In this document: positions 15,142 to 24,185 of the stretch, piece after piece
How positions within the stretch are numbered: the stretch's first letter is position 1
Layout of the letters: every line of letters begins with the position of its first letter
NCBI RefSeq assembly: GCF_000682715.1
Contig: NZ_AWFH01000004.1
Span: 1-64,000, forward strand
DNA length: 64,000 bases
DNA from: Hyphomonas atlantica corrig.
GTDB lineage: Bacteria > Pseudomonadota > Alphaproteobacteria > Caulobacterales > Hyphomonadaceae
Reading direction: 5' to 3'
Notes under the pieces: model-generated
Seen by the model: only the letters and a program-made list of their open reading frames with translations
What the model was told of the DNA's origin: nothing
Databases searched by the model: none
Made by a program: the position numbers and the translations under genes

Positions 15142-16251
15142 ATGCCCTGCATGAGCAAGACGCTGACAGTTCTGGGCATTGAAACCAGCTGCGACGAGAC
15201 CGCCGCCGCCGTTCTGCGCCTGACGGATGGGCGGGCCGAGCTGTTGTCGGACGTGATCCGCACTCAGCTGGAAGAACACGCACCTTATCTCGGCGTGGTG
15301 CCGGAAATCGCTGCGCGAGCGCATGCCGAACTCGCGGACCTCACCGTGAAGGCCGCGATGCATGAATCAGGCGTTTCCTATTCAGAGCTGGATGGCGTGG
15401 CGGCCACATCGGGGCCCGGCCTGATCGGCGGGGTGCTCGTCGGCATGATGACCGGCAAGGCGATCGCGCAGGCAGCCAGCAAGCCCTTTGTGGCGGTGAA
15501 CCATCTGGAAGGTCATGCGCTGAGCCCGCGGCTCGGGAATGACTGCCCGTTCCCCTACCTGTTATTGCTCGTCTCAGGCGGGCATTGCCAATTCCTGGAA
15601 GTCAGGGGTCTTGGCCAGTATCGCAGGCTCGGCTCGACGATTGATGACGCCGTCGGAGAAGCGTTCGACAAGACGGCCAAGACACTTGGCCTTGGCTTTC
15701 CGGGCGGCCCTGCAGTTGAGCGGCTGGCGGAAGGCGGGAATGCGGAGGCCTTTGACCTGCCCCGCCCCCTGCTTAACCGGCCGGGACTGGACATGAGCTT
15801 TGCAGGCTTGAAAACGGCTGTTGCACGCGCAGCCGCAGACACGGACATGTCAGAAGCTGAGCTGAAGGATCTCTGCGCCAGTTTCCAAGGCGCCGTGACC
15901 GACATTCTCTCAACCAAGGCCGCATTGGCTCTGGCTGATTTTGATCCGGGTGAAGACGGACATAAACGCTTTGTCGTCGCTGGGGGTGTTGCGGCCAACA
16001 AAGCGATCCGGGCCGCATTGACCCGCGTGGCCGAGGAGGCTGGCGCGACACTGATTGCGCCGCCGCTACGGCACTGTACGGACAATGCGGCAATGATCGC
16101 GCTGGCGGGTGCGGAGCGACTGGCTGCCGGACTGGTGGAAGGTGACGCCGGCGACCTTGCCACCGGGGCGAGACCGCGCTGGCCGCTGGACGAGGCCGCC
16201 GCGAAGGCCGCCCCTGTTTACGATACGGGCCGCCGAGGCGCTAAGGCCTAG
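15142..16251 (+). CDS. tsaD: tRNA threonylcarbamoyladenosine synthase subunit TsaD
   Basis: 369 residues. Start ATG 15142 (GAGG eight bases upstream); ATG 15151 is an alternative. The ASKHA-fold motif [13 protein letters not shown] is at the N-terminus, the metal-binding NHLEGHALS follows near residue 115, then LLVSGGHCQ and [10 protein letters not shown]. TsaD with TsaB/TsaE makes the universal t6A modification of tRNAs that read ANN codons. Partner genes are not here. It is divergent from the PRPP-loop-like gene across 60 bp. Confidence 0.95.
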   Translation: MPCMSKTLTVLGIETSCDETAAAVLRLTDGRAELLSDVIRTQLEEHAPYLGVVPEIAARAHAELADLTVKAAMHESGVSYSELDGVAATSGPGLIGGVLVGMMTGKAIAQAASKPFVAVNHLEGHALSPRLGNDCPFPYLLLLVSGGHCQFLEVRGLGQYRRLGSTIDDAVGEAFDKTAKTLGLGFPGGPAVERLAEGGNAEAFDLPRPLLNRPGLDMSFAGLKTAVARAAADTDMSEAELKDLCASFQGAVTDILSTKAALALADFDPGEDGHKRFVVAGGVAANKAIRAALTRVAEEAGATLIAPPLRHCTDNAAMIALAGAERLAAGLVEGDAGDLATGARPRWPLDEAAAKAAPVYDTGRRGAKA

Positions 16252-16268
16252 AACGGCCCCATCAAAGT

Positions 16269-16382
16269 CTAAACGACGTACTCAGCCAGCGAATATGTTG
16301 CGGCGAGGATGGCAACCGCCACCGGAAGTGCCGCAAGAAGAGCGACCAGGGACTGGCGGGCTTCGGTCTTGGACAGGGTCAT
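16269..16382 (-). CDS. Possible 37-residue single-pass membrane protein
   Basis: ATG 16382 opens a frame with a short charged N-terminus (MTLSKTEARQS) followed by a hydrophobic helix (LVALLAALPVAVAILAATYS). That is the typical architecture of tiny single-pass membrane proteins. The ribosome-binding site is weak (AAAGA). It lies just after tsaD on the opposite strand. Unknown function. Confidence 0.5.
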   Translation of the reverse strand: MTLSKTEARQSLVALLAALPVAVAILAATYSLAEYVV

Positions 16383-16482
16383 TGTTCTGATCTTTCAGCA
16401 TGAAACGACAGCGCCAATCGCTGCCGATGCCTGCCATATAGCAACGACCTGAATAATAATCAATGAATGAAAACGAAAATGT

Positions 16483-17103
16483 TCAGAGTTTATCTATTTT
16501 GCGATCCGGAATTGTCGCACCAGGGGACAATCCAGCGAGAACAAGGTTCATCACACCGGCCTGCTCACGCTTCAGTTTCGGCAGCGTCAGGTGCGAGAAC
16601 ATTTGCGGGAACCGGAACTTCATCATCGCCGCCTGGATCATCTCGGCCGTCTCGTCCTTGTGCTCGATCTGCCGGAATTCTCCGGCATCCATACCGGCTT
16701 CGAGAATCTGGACGAGGTAGACGCGCTCCTGCGCCAGCTGCTCGTTGAAGAAGAGCGGACGCTCGTCGCTCAGCGTCTCAGCCAGCTCGATCAACTTGTC
16801 CTTTTCCTCAAAGGCTTCAAAGGTGCGCACCATGCTGAATTCGAAAAACCGGCGCAGGCGATCTGCGGCAGAATCAGACTGGCGACAGATTCCCGCATAG
16901 GTTTGGTACAGCTCGGAATTGAACTTGCGCGCGATCGCCTCGGCAATGTCCAGCTTGGACGCGAAGAAGCGATAGATGTTGCCCGCGGACATGTTGCAGT
17001 CCTTGGCAATCTCGGACATCGTCGTCTTCGAGTAACCATAATGGACGATGCGCTCCATCGCGGCATCCAGAATGAGCTGGCGGGTATCGGTTGTGTCGTT
17101 CAT
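16483..17103 (-). CDS. TetR-family transcriptional regulator
   Basis: 206 residues. The N-terminal TetR HTH is clear (ILDAAMERIVHYGYSKTTMSEIA ... MSAGNIYRFFASKLDIAEAI). The C-terminal ligand-binding domain (FFEFSMVRTFEAF ... FPQMFSHLTLPKL) does not match a ligand class I recognise. It is divergent from a YciI-GST gene pair, and a dyad at 17134-17148 is a candidate operator for both directions. Confidence 0.9.
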   Translation of the reverse strand: MNDTTDTRQLILDAAMERIVHYGYSKTTMSEIAKDCNMSAGNIYRFFASKLDIAEAIARKFNSELYQTYAGICRQSDSAADRLRRFFEFSMVRTFEAFEEKDKLIELAETLSDERPLFFNEQLAQERVYLVQILEAGMDAGEFRQIEHKDETAEMIQAAMMKFRFPQMFSHLTLPKLKREQAGVMNLVLAGLSPGATIPDRKIDKL

Positions 17104-17133
17104 GCGGGCACCATACTCCGAGTTACTGAAGGA

Positions 17134-17148
17134 TCAATGATTCATTCA
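17134..17148. promoter_or_regulatory. TetR operator candidate
   Basis: TCAATGA-T-TCATTCA, a near-perfect 15-bp dyad (one mismatch) 31 bp upstream of the TetR start. A related sequence, TCAATGAATGA, lies just past the end of the TetR gene near 16460. Confidence 0.4.
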
Positions 17149-17239
17149 GCCGATTTGTTCCTCAATTCCCCCCTATGGGCAGGACAAGGGCAATATGCCA
17201 TACGCCTGAACACACATACTGCTGCCGGAGCCCAGATAG

Positions 17240-17536
17240 ATGCCGCTTTTTGCCTTCCACAATCTCGACAATGAAATCAATGGCGCAGAGCTGCGCGCTG
17301 CCAACCGCCCGGCCCACCTTGCCTGGGTGCAAACACTGGGCGACTCCGTGCGCATGGCCGGGCCCTTGATGTCGGAAGATGGTCAGATGATCGGCTCACT
17401 CTGCCTGATAAAGGTCGAGAGCCTGGCCGCCGCGAAGGCGCTCGGCGCCGAAGACCCCTATGCGAAGGCTGGCGTGTTCGGCCACACGCACGTGCATGAA
17501 GTCAAATGGCTGGTCGGAGAAGGAAAGCCTGCATGA
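17240..17536 (+). CDS. YciI-family protein
   Basis: 98 residues, the family's usual size. Conserved parts include RPAHLAWVQTLGD, VRMAGPLMSEDGQMIGSLCLIK and AEDPYAKAGVF followed by a beta strand. YciI domains have a ferredoxin-like fold with a conserved His/Asp pair, and some are dehalogenase- or isomerase-like, but the reaction is unknown. The stop overlaps the start of the GST gene by four bases (ATGA), so translation is coupled. Confidence 0.88.
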   Translation: MPLFAFHNLDNEINGAELRAANRPAHLAWVQTLGDSVRMAGPLMSEDGQMIGSLCLIKVESLAAAKALGAEDPYAKAGVFGHTHVHEVKWLVGEGKPA

Positions 17537-18213
17537 GACAGCTCATCCTCGGAAACCTGAACTATTCCAGCTGGTCGATCCGGCCGCTGCTGGTTGCGCG
17601 CCGTATTGGCCTGCCCGTGGAAGAAGTGATCGTGCCGCTCGATTTCCCGGACACATCCGCAAAGCTGAAAGAGATCAGCCCGACGGCGAAGGTGCCGCTG
17701 CTGATCTGGGATGATGTGACGGTGTGGGAAAGCCTGGCCATCACCGAATGGATTGCAGACTGGGCCCCTGTCGGAGCGGTCTGGCCAGAGGACGCTGGCA
17801 AGCGCGCGATCGCCCGCGCGGTGACAAGCGAAATGCATGCAGGCTTCCCGGCACTGCGCAAGGCATGCCCGATGGACATTCGCAGCCGCTCTGAAACGCC
17901 GGACATGACTGAAGCGCTTGAGGCCGACATTGCCCGCATCCAGACGATGTGGGACGAGATGCGCGCGCAACATGGCGCGGGCGGGGATTTCCTGTTTGGC
18001 AAATGGAGCGCGGCTGACGCTTTCTACGCGCCGGTCGTGACACGTTTCCGCACCTATGGCCTGCCCCTGACGGGCGCCGCTGCGGAATACTCGGCAGCCG
18101 TGCTGGAAGACCCGCTTTTCCTGGAACTGGAAAAGCAGGCTGAAGCCGAACCCTGGTGGATCAAGTACACGCCCGACGGACGCTCAAGCGGTTATCTCAA
18201 GCCGGAAGGCTGA
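17533..18213 (+). CDS. Glutathione S-transferase family protein
   Basis: 226 residues from ATG 17533. The N-terminal thioredoxin-like domain begins LILGNLNYSSWSIRPLLVARRIGLP; the Ser in NYSSWS is the expected catalytic residue and PTAKVPLLI contains the cis-Pro. Then WESLAITEWIAD binds glutathione. The C-terminal helical domain (KWSAADAFYAPVVTRFRTYG) is typical. It probably conjugates glutathione to a stress or foreign compound; gshB is elsewhere in this window. Co-translated with YciI. Its end overlaps the sulfotransferase gene on the other strand by 17 bases. Confidence 0.9.
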   Translation: MRQLILGNLNYSSWSIRPLLVARRIGLPVEEVIVPLDFPDTSAKLKEISPTAKVPLLIWDDVTVWESLAITEWIADWAPVGAVWPEDAGKRAIARAVTSEMHAGFPALRKACPMDIRSRSETPDMTEALEADIARIQTMWDEMRAQHGAGGDFLFGKWSAADAFYAPVVTRFRTYGLPLTGAAAEYSAAVLEDPLFLELEKQAEAEPWWIKYTPDGRSSGYLKPEG

Positions 18214-19021
18214 GCAGGTCATAGTCCAGATCGTGCCGGAACAGGGTTCGGACATGATCGGCATAAATGTCCATCGCCTCTCCGGTGAACAGTTCTGACA
18301 GCGGAGTCTTGCGATTCTGCAGCACGTTGGGTTCAGCGTCCGGGTCGACCTTTTCGGCCATCGCTTCCTTTGTGCCTGCTGCGAGCGCCGTATCCAGCGC
18401 CATCGCCGTCAGGCCCAGCCCCCAATGGTCCGATACGGCTTGAAGGATGGCGCGCGGGTCTTTCTGGGTCTGCTCGTACTGGACCAGGAAGATGCTGTCG
18501 CCATGCTTGGCCCGGATATCGCCCCAACGGTTCCAGAAGCGGGCAAGCCAGTAGAGATCGCAGCGATACTTCGACCCGCCGGGATCGCCTTTCAGATAGG
18601 TCAGCCAGTCAACCTTGATGTCATATTCCCATTTGGCGTGATGGCTGGCGAGAATGGACATGGGATGGCGCACCGCCAGCACGTAAGGCGGCAGGCTGGC
18701 CATGCTGCGCGCCCATCCCCATTCGGCCAGATGGTGCGGGATCGTGTGGCTGAAGGCCAGTCGTGGAAGCTGTGGGAACGTCACATCATCCTTGGGCCAG
18801 CCAATATAAGGCCGCACGGCGTTCTCCGAGAAATAGGGCGGATGGGCGATGCCATACGTTTCCGCCAACGCCACCGCCAACATGTATTTCAGCCAATGGG
18901 TCCCGGAATTCTTTGACGTGACCAGCATGCCATCGAACCGGCCATGCCGCAGGACGGAGAAATTCGTCCAGGATTCGTTGAACACCTTGGCGCGATATTC
19001 ACTGGGAAGAGACTCTGACAT
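18197..19021 (-). CDS. Sulfotransferase family protein
   Basis: 274 residues. The PAPS phosphosulphate loop TSKNSGTHW is at residues 35-43 (usual form PKSGTTW), and LAVRHPMSILAS is the 3'-phosphate-binding segment. His in SHTIPHH may be the catalytic base. The enzyme transfers sulphate to a hydroxyl group of an unknown acceptor, perhaps a lipid or polysaccharide. No membrane segment is seen. PAPS-making genes are not in the window. Confidence 0.8.
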   Translation of the reverse strand: MSESLPSEYRAKVFNESWTNFSVLRHGRFDGMLVTSKNSGTHWLKYMLAVALAETYGIAHPPYFSENAVRPYIGWPKDDVTFPQLPRLAFSHTIPHHLAEWGWARSMASLPPYVLAVRHPMSILASHHAKWEYDIKVDWLTYLKGDPGGSKYRCDLYWLARFWNRWGDIRAKHGDSIFLVQYEQTQKDPRAILQAVSDHWGLGLTAMALDTALAAGTKEAMAEKVDPDAEPNVLQNRKTPLSELFTGEAMDIYADHVRTLFRHDLDYDLLSLPA

Positions 19022-19081
19022 GGACTGAATCCCTATTGCGCCGGGGCGAGGCGCGCAACCACTGTTAAGCGGCTGAGCGGG

Positions 19082-19621
19082 TCAGGTCTTCAGGCCTGCC
19101 TTGTCTCTGAACACTTGCAACAGGGTAAGTTGTTCCCGCGTCGGCACGCCTTCGGCCTCGGAGACGGCGACCAGCATGGCGTCGAGATCGACAATTTCCT
19201 TTGGGCCGAGCTGAGGCGCACTCACGATGAGTTGGCTGAGCTTACGCATGGCCGCTTGCGGGTCCGGCAGGGAATTCATCACCCAGGCGGCATGGGCAGA
19301 CAACTCGTCCGCCTCGGCCTGCGTGAAATTGAAGTGGGCGATCATTTCCTGATCGATCACTCTTGCCTGCGCCTCCGTCAGCGGGCCTTCGCGGGCACGG
19401 GCCACCTCCATCATCATGATGGCAGCGGCCTCTCTCGGGTCTTCGATCAGGCTGATGCCACCCTTCCCCGCCTTGTAGCGAAAGGCGAACCGGCGCGGTG
19501 CATTCGCGATGGCGCCAGCTGCATCCAGCGCCGCCTTCGCGCCACGGCGTGCCATCTGGAGACGCCATGACCAAACGCCAATCGTCATCAGGATGCCGAA
19601 TATCAGGACCAGAATGTGCAT
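19082..19621 (-). CDS. Membrane-anchored TerB-like protein, unknown function
   Basis: 179 residues from ATG 19621 (an in-frame reading to 19657 is less likely). The first ~20 residues are one membrane helix (ILVLIFGILMTIGVWSW). The soluble part (DPREAAAIMMMEVARAREGPLTEAQARVIDQ ... FNFTQAEADELSAHAAWV) resembles the all-helical TerB fold in which paired acidic residues may bind metal. Such single-helix TerB-like proteins are common and uncharacterised in alphaproteobacteria. It lies 47 bp downstream of the PQQ dehydrogenase, same strand. Confidence 0.7.
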   Translation of the reverse strand: MHILVLIFGILMTIGVWSWRLQMARRGAKAALDAAGAIANAPRRFAFRYKAGKGGISLIEDPREAAAIMMMEVARAREGPLTEAQARVIDQEMIAHFNFTQAEADELSAHAAWVMNSLPDPQAAMRKLSQLIVSAPQLGPKEIVDLDAMLVAVSEAEGVPTREQLTLLQVFRDKAGLKT

Positions 19622-19668
19622 GGGCACAATGTAGCGCGCCCCCGCAGGCCGCGCCACTCACAAAACGG

Positions 19669-21825
19669 TCAGTTCTCGCCAGCCTCGGCCGTCGCAGCTG
19701 CATGGGCCTGAGCGAGCACATAGGCGCGGATGGATTCCGACTGCTCCGGGGTCAGATAATCCGCAAAGGACACCATGCCGTTCACCGCCAAATTGCCATC
19801 GATCACGACGCCTTTCCATGCGGTTTCGTTCCCGGTGATGGCGGACCAGCGCAAGTCTGGCAGGACACCCGAGCTGACCGCCAGCGGCCCATGGCAAACC
19901 GTGCAATTGCGCGCATAGTGGACCGCGCCTTCCGCGATCATTGTCTCGTCGCCAAAGGAATCCGCTTTGGGCGTCTTGTCGATCATCGGGAAATCGGGAT
20001 CTGCAATCTCACCCTCACCGCCCAACTTGAACGTCACGACCTTGCCGACCGTGGAAGGCACCGTCTCGTCATAGGCAAAGCCTGCTGACAGACCAAAGGC
20101 GCTGCCCCAGCCCGTTGTGATCGTAACGTACTGCTCGCCGTCAATCATGAATGTGCCCGGGCCAGACGCGCCGCCAGACTTCAAGTCATGGCTCCAGAGC
20201 TTGTCGCCAGTTGCCGCGTCATAAGCGGCAAACTCACCATTCAGCTTTCCTTGAAATACCAAACCGCCCGCCGTGGACAGTACCCCCCCATTCCAGGCAT
20301 TGTCGTGCTCGACCGTCCAGCGCGGCTCTCCGGCAATCGGATCCCACGCAATCAGGCGGCCCTTCAAGCTTGAGCGAAGGAATTTGGCGACCTCCGGCGG
20401 GGCAATCGGGGGCACACCTGCGGAAAAGTCCGCACCGGTATTCCAGGCGATCGCGTCACTCTCGAACCGCGGATCGCGTGCATAGGCCTGCGGGATCTCC
20501 TGCGCCGGAATGTAGGCGAGGTTCAGCTCCGGATTGAAGGCCATCGGGTGCCAGTTGTGCGCCCCGAGAGGACCGGGTGTCTGCTGGTAAGGCACTTCTC
20601 CATACCGCGCATCCGCGATCTCGATGGGGCGGCCATTCTCATCCAGGCCGGTTGTCCAATTCTGCGGGACGAAAGCATCCCCGGACAGGAACTCCCCGGT
20701 CTCGGCATCCAGTACGTAGAAGAAGCCGTTCTTGGGGGCCTGCATCGCGATGCGGCGGCTTGCACCATCTTCGCCGAGCGGCAGGTCGGCCAGAATAATG
20801 GTCTGCGTTGCCGTGTAGTCCCAATTGTCGCCCGGCGTCGTCTGGAAGTGCCATTTATAGGTGCCGGTTTCGGGATCCACCGCGACAATCGACGACAGGA
20901 AGAGATTGTCACCGCCAGACGGATCACGGAAATCACGGTTCCAGGGAGAGCCATTCCCTACGCCGAAGATGATTTGGTCGTTGACCTCGTCATACACGAT
21001 GGAATCCCAGACGGTGCCGCCACCGCCATCGGTGACCCATGCGCCGTCATCGCCCCATGTGACATTGCCGATGTCCTCAAATGCGGCATCGGACACTTCG
21101 CCATCCGGCTGTTTTTCAGGATTGGGCACCGTGTAGAACCGCCAGACCTTGTCGCCGGTATTCGCATCATAAGCAGAGATGTAGCCGCGCACACCCAACT
21201 CCGCGCCGCCATTGCCGATCAACACTTTGCCGTTCACCACGCGCGGCGCGCCGGTGATCGTGTAGGGCTTGGACTGGTCGACGGTTACCTTGCTCCAGAC
21301 GACTTCGCCGGTTTCGGCGTCCAACGCCTCCAGCCGGCCATCAATGATACCGACATAAACCTTGCCATCATAGACAGCGACCCCGCGGTTCACGACATCA
21401 CAACAGGCCTTAACACCCACAGCGCGATCCACGTCCGGATCATAGACCCACAGCTCTTCGCCTGTCTTTGCGTCCAGCGCGTAGACCAGCGACCAGGCCG
21501 AAGTGACATACATTACACCGTCAACCACGATGGGGGTCGATTCCACGCCGCGATTTGTCGCCAGATCATAGGTCCATGCCACGCCGAGATCGGAGACCGT
21601 GTCCGTGTTGACGTTCGTCAGGCTGGAATGGCGCTGCTCATCATAGGTGCCGCCATATGTCAGCCATTCCTCGCCTGCGCTGCCCGTGCTGATGCGCTGG
21701 GTGTCGACCGCCGCGAAGGCTTCCGGTTCCGCCGATGGGGCCTGATCGGCGGTTTTCGCCTGCCCGCAAGCGACGAGAATTGCAAAGGATGCCCCTGCAA
21801 TCAGTGTGGACTGCCAGTGTGTCAT
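19669..21825 (-). CDS. PQQ-dependent quinohemoprotein dehydrogenase (lipoprotein)
   Basis: 718 residues. A signal peptide ends in a lipobox (LVAC, Cys20), so the enzyme is likely tethered to a membrane. Eight-bladed PQQ propeller signatures follow, with the adjacent Cys141-Cys142 ring (KACCDVVNRG) characteristic of methanol/ethanol-type quinoproteins. The C-terminal c-type cytochrome binds haem at C641-x2-C644-H645 (CTVCH), with Met684 as probable axial ligand. It oxidises primary or secondary alcohols in the periplasm and passes electrons to the respiratory chain. PQQ synthesis genes are not in the window. Confidence 0.92.
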   Translation of the reverse strand: MTHWQSTLIAGASFAILVACGQAKTADQAPSAEPEAFAAVDTQRISTGSAGEEWLTYGGTYDEQRHSSLTNVNTDTVSDLGVAWTYDLATNRGVESTPIVVDGVMYVTSAWSLVYALDAKTGEELWVYDPDVDRAVGVKACCDVVNRGVAVYDGKVYVGIIDGRLEALDAETGEVVWSKVTVDQSKPYTITGAPRVVNGKVLIGNGGAELGVRGYISAYDANTGDKVWRFYTVPNPEKQPDGEVSDAAFEDIGNVTWGDDGAWVTDGGGGTVWDSIVYDEVNDQIIFGVGNGSPWNRDFRDPSGGDNLFLSSIVAVDPETGTYKWHFQTTPGDNWDYTATQTIILADLPLGEDGASRRIAMQAPKNGFFYVLDAETGEFLSGDAFVPQNWTTGLDENGRPIEIADARYGEVPYQQTPGPLGAHNWHPMAFNPELNLAYIPAQEIPQAYARDPRFESDAIAWNTGADFSAGVPPIAPPEVAKFLRSSLKGRLIAWDPIAGEPRWTVEHDNAWNGGVLSTAGGLVFQGKLNGEFAAYDAATGDKLWSHDLKSGGASGPGTFMIDGEQYVTITTGWGSAFGLSAGFAYDETVPSTVGKVVTFKLGGEGEIADPDFPMIDKTPKADSFGDETMIAEGAVHYARNCTVCHGPLAVSSGVLPDLRWSAITGNETAWKGVVIDGNLAVNGMVSFADYLTPEQSESIRAYVLAQAHAAATAEAGEN

Positions 21826-21924
21826 GGCGGTTCCTCTCCCTGTTCGTTTCCTTGAAACGGTCTGATGCCGCTTTGGAGTGCGAGAGTAGTGGAGGCAGGC
21901 CGATTGTCGAGACCTGTCTTTAGG

Positions 21925-22824
21925 TCAGGCGAGCGTTGCCGCGCCAAGCCGCGCATGCGTGGAGAGATCGGCCTGCGCCGCATCAATCGCAGCCTCGACA
22001 AGGGACGTCCACGCCGTCTTGTCGGCGGCAGATTCCGAACCGTCAGGGAAAGTTACCGACCGCGAGGCGTTCACCACACCACCTTCAAGACGCCCGTCCA
22101 CTTCCGCAAAACCGGCAAGCGCATCCGCCGCGCCACCGCCCTGCGCGCCATATCCGGGCACGAGAAACAAGGCGTCCGGCGCGAGTGTCCTGAGTTTGCG
22201 AGCCTCATCTGGCCCTGTCGCCCCGGCCACCAGCATCAAGCTGGACCAGCCATCCGCGCCTTTGAGGCGCTCTATCGCGGGGGCGAGTGCCTCAACCACG
22301 CGGGCGTAAAGCGGCGCGCCTTCAAGATCCTTTGCCTGGAAATCGGCAGACCCAGGATTGGACGTTCGCGCCAATACGACGACGCCCTTCCCATTCGCTT
22401 CGGCCTGTTGAAGGAACGGCTCCAGCGTGTCCATGCCCATGTACGGGTTCACCGTGACAGCATCAGAATAGAATGGCGCGTCCTGTGACAGATAGGCAGC
22501 AGCATACCCTTTGGCAGTCGTGCCTATGTCGCCACGTTTCGCATCTGTGATGACCATGAGACCCGCCGCTTTCGACGCATCACACACGCGCTGAAGGGCG
22601 CGCATGCCGTCCGGTCCATGGCGCTCGAACAGGCCGACTTGAGGTTTCACCACACAGGCGCGGCCAGCTGCTGCGGCGACCACGGCTTCGCCCCAGGCCG
22701 CCAGCCCGTCTGGTGTGTCGCCGCCAAACAGGGCAGGGATGCGCCCGGGATGCGGGTCAATGCCCACGCAAAGCGGGCCCAGCTGGCGCGCGCCAGCGAT
22801 GAGATGAGAAGCAAAATGTGTCAT
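21925..22824 (-). CDS. pyrF: Orotidine 5'-phosphate decarboxylase (type 2)
   Basis: 299 residues, the size of group 2 PyrF. The active-site motif DAKRGDIGTTAKGYA contains the catalytic Asp-Lys pair. CVGIDPHPGRIP near the start, SDAVTVNPYMGMDTLEPF and LVPGYGAQGGG match the phosphate-binding loops. It makes UMP from OMP, the last step of de novo pyrimidine synthesis. Its start overlaps the stop of the upstream protease gene by four bases, so it is translationally coupled and probably part of a DUF350-protease-pyrF operon. Confidence 0.93.
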   Translation of the reverse strand: MTHFASHLIAGARQLGPLCVGIDPHPGRIPALFGGDTPDGLAAWGEAVVAAAAGRACVVKPQVGLFERHGPDGMRALQRVCDASKAAGLMVITDAKRGDIGTTAKGYAAAYLSQDAPFYSDAVTVNPYMGMDTLEPFLQQAEANGKGVVVLARTSNPGSADFQAKDLEGAPLYARVVEALAPAIERLKGADGWSSLMLVAGATGPDEARKLRTLAPDALFLVPGYGAQGGGAADALAGFAEVDGRLEGGVVNASRSVTFPDGSESAADKTAWTSLVEAAIDAAQADLSTHARLGAATLA

Positions 22825-23642
22825 GGGGTCACCCGGCAGGCCACTTTCACCACCTGCAAACGGCGGCGGGCATTATCAGATACAGGACCATAGGTCTCTT
22901 CAGCGAAGACTTCGGTTGGACCGTCTTCGCGGTTGATGCTCAGACTGGTCAGGAAGGCATCGACAGAGGTCGGCGCGGCGGTATAGATGCGGCCACGACG
23001 CGGGCTTTCCGCGACAATCACGCCCCGTACCGCACCATTCGCGTCAAACACCGGCCCACCGGAGATGCCCCCGAGCGGCCCGGTCAGGCCGCGTGTGCGT
23101 CCGATCTCGGCCCAGGCGAGAATGGGCTCTGCCCCTTCCCTGCGGCCCCGTGTGATCAGTTTCGAGCGGGACATCAGCTTGGTCGCCACTTCCCCCGGGC
23201 GCCCCTGTGGATAGCCAACATGATAGCCATAGGTGCCGATCCGGAGCGGAGATTCCAGATCCAGTTTCACCGGGTTCGGGCTACGACCTGTCGTCAGCAA
23301 GGCCAGGTCGTGATCAGGGTCCACGACAATACTGTCGACCGGAACATATTGGCCGGGGGCGACGAGCAGGCCGACAGAATTACATCCATCGACGACATGC
23401 CGCGCCGTGATCCACTGGCCCGACGTGTTTACGGCGAAAGCTGTTCCGATCCCGTCTTTCGGTTCGCTGACCTGCACCAGCACCTGTTCATCCAGCGGAG
23501 AGGGCGGCGGCAGCGTCGGGCCTTCTGATTCGATCTGGGCAATCGGAGGCTCCGGCGCGTCCGCTTTCGGATCTCGCGAGAACAGGGTCCAGACGACAAC
23601 GCCCAGAACCAACGCATAGATCACCCAGTCGAACGAACGCAT
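22821..23642 (-). CDS. Membrane-anchored trypsin-like serine protease
   Basis: 273 residues. A membrane helix spans residues 6-20 (WVIYALVLGVVVWTL), followed by a Pro-rich linker. The catalytic triad is visible: His82 in TARHVVDGC, Asp112 in DPDHDLALL and Ser194 in GGISGGPVFD. No PDZ domain follows, so it is not DegP-like. It would cleave proteins in the periplasm. It lies between DUF350 and pyrF genes on the same strand. Confidence 0.85.
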   Translation of the reverse strand: MRSFDWVIYALVLGVVVWTLFSRDPKADAPEPPIAQIESEGPTLPPPSPLDEQVLVQVSEPKDGIGTAFAVNTSGQWITARHVVDGCNSVGLLVAPGQYVPVDSIVVDPDHDLALLTTGRSPNPVKLDLESPLRIGTYGYHVGYPQGRPGEVATKLMSRSKLITRGRREGAEPILAWAEIGRTRGLTGPLGGISGGPVFDANGAVRGVIVAESPRRGRIYTAAPTSVDAFLTSLSINREDGPTEVFAEETYGPVSDNARRRLQVVKVACRVTP

Positions 23643-23660
23643 GAAGTCTCCAGCCCTCCC

Positions 23661-24092
23661 CTAGAACCTTTGCAGCACCGGGTCCCAAAGACCCGCTGCA
23701 ATGATCAGGGCCGAAGCCAGCTTGGCAGACACCAGCACGACGGCGGCGCCCGCTTCTTCCTCCTCGATCCGACGTGGAATATCGGTCAGCAGCACGTCCA
23801 CGAGCCGGTAGACGAGCAATTGGATCAACAATGACACGATGCCCCAGATGGCGAGGTCAACCAATGTAACGCTTGATGCCAAACAGGAGGCGATGGGAAT
23901 GGCCAGCCCGACAATCGCGCCCGCCAGCGCGAACCCGGCGGCGGCGTTTCCGGACTTTACAAGCGCCAGTTCCTTCCAGGGCGTCAGCAGCACATAAATC
24001 GTGCTGGCAGCGACCAACATGATGCCGGCCGCCCCCGTCCAGACCAGGAAGCGCGGGAAGGCCTCGACAAAAGCTAAAGTCTCACCGCCCAT
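23661..24092 (-). CDS. DUF350 membrane protein
   Basis: 143 residues from ATG 24092; the ribosome-binding site is not close, so the exact start is uncertain. Four hydrophobic segments are visible (WTGAAGIMLVAASTIYVLL, GFALAGAIVGLAIPIAS, LVDLAIWGIVSLLIQLLVYRLVDVLL and VLVSAKLASALIIAAGLW). The family has no settled function. It precedes the protease gene by 18 bases and pyrF after it. Confidence 0.8.
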   Translation of the reverse strand: MGGETLAFVEAFPRFLVWTGAAGIMLVAASTIYVLLTPWKELALVKSGNAAAGFALAGAIVGLAIPIASCLASSVTLVDLAIWGIVSLLIQLLVYRLVDVLLTDIPRRIEEEEAGAAVVLVSAKLASALIIAAGLWDPVLQRF

Positions 24093-24185
24093 AAACGCTC
24101 GCCATTTCCTCTGATTTCCATTGACCCGAACTGAGCCATACTTATCCCTACCCATAGCATGCCATTGCCTCAAGGAGACAGATTC

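Noticed and set aside
20548-21855. Long open frame opposite the PQQ dehydrogenase gene
   Set aside because: It is the antisense of a well-supported gene, has Arg/His-rich low-complexity composition, and reads like a GC-driven shadow.
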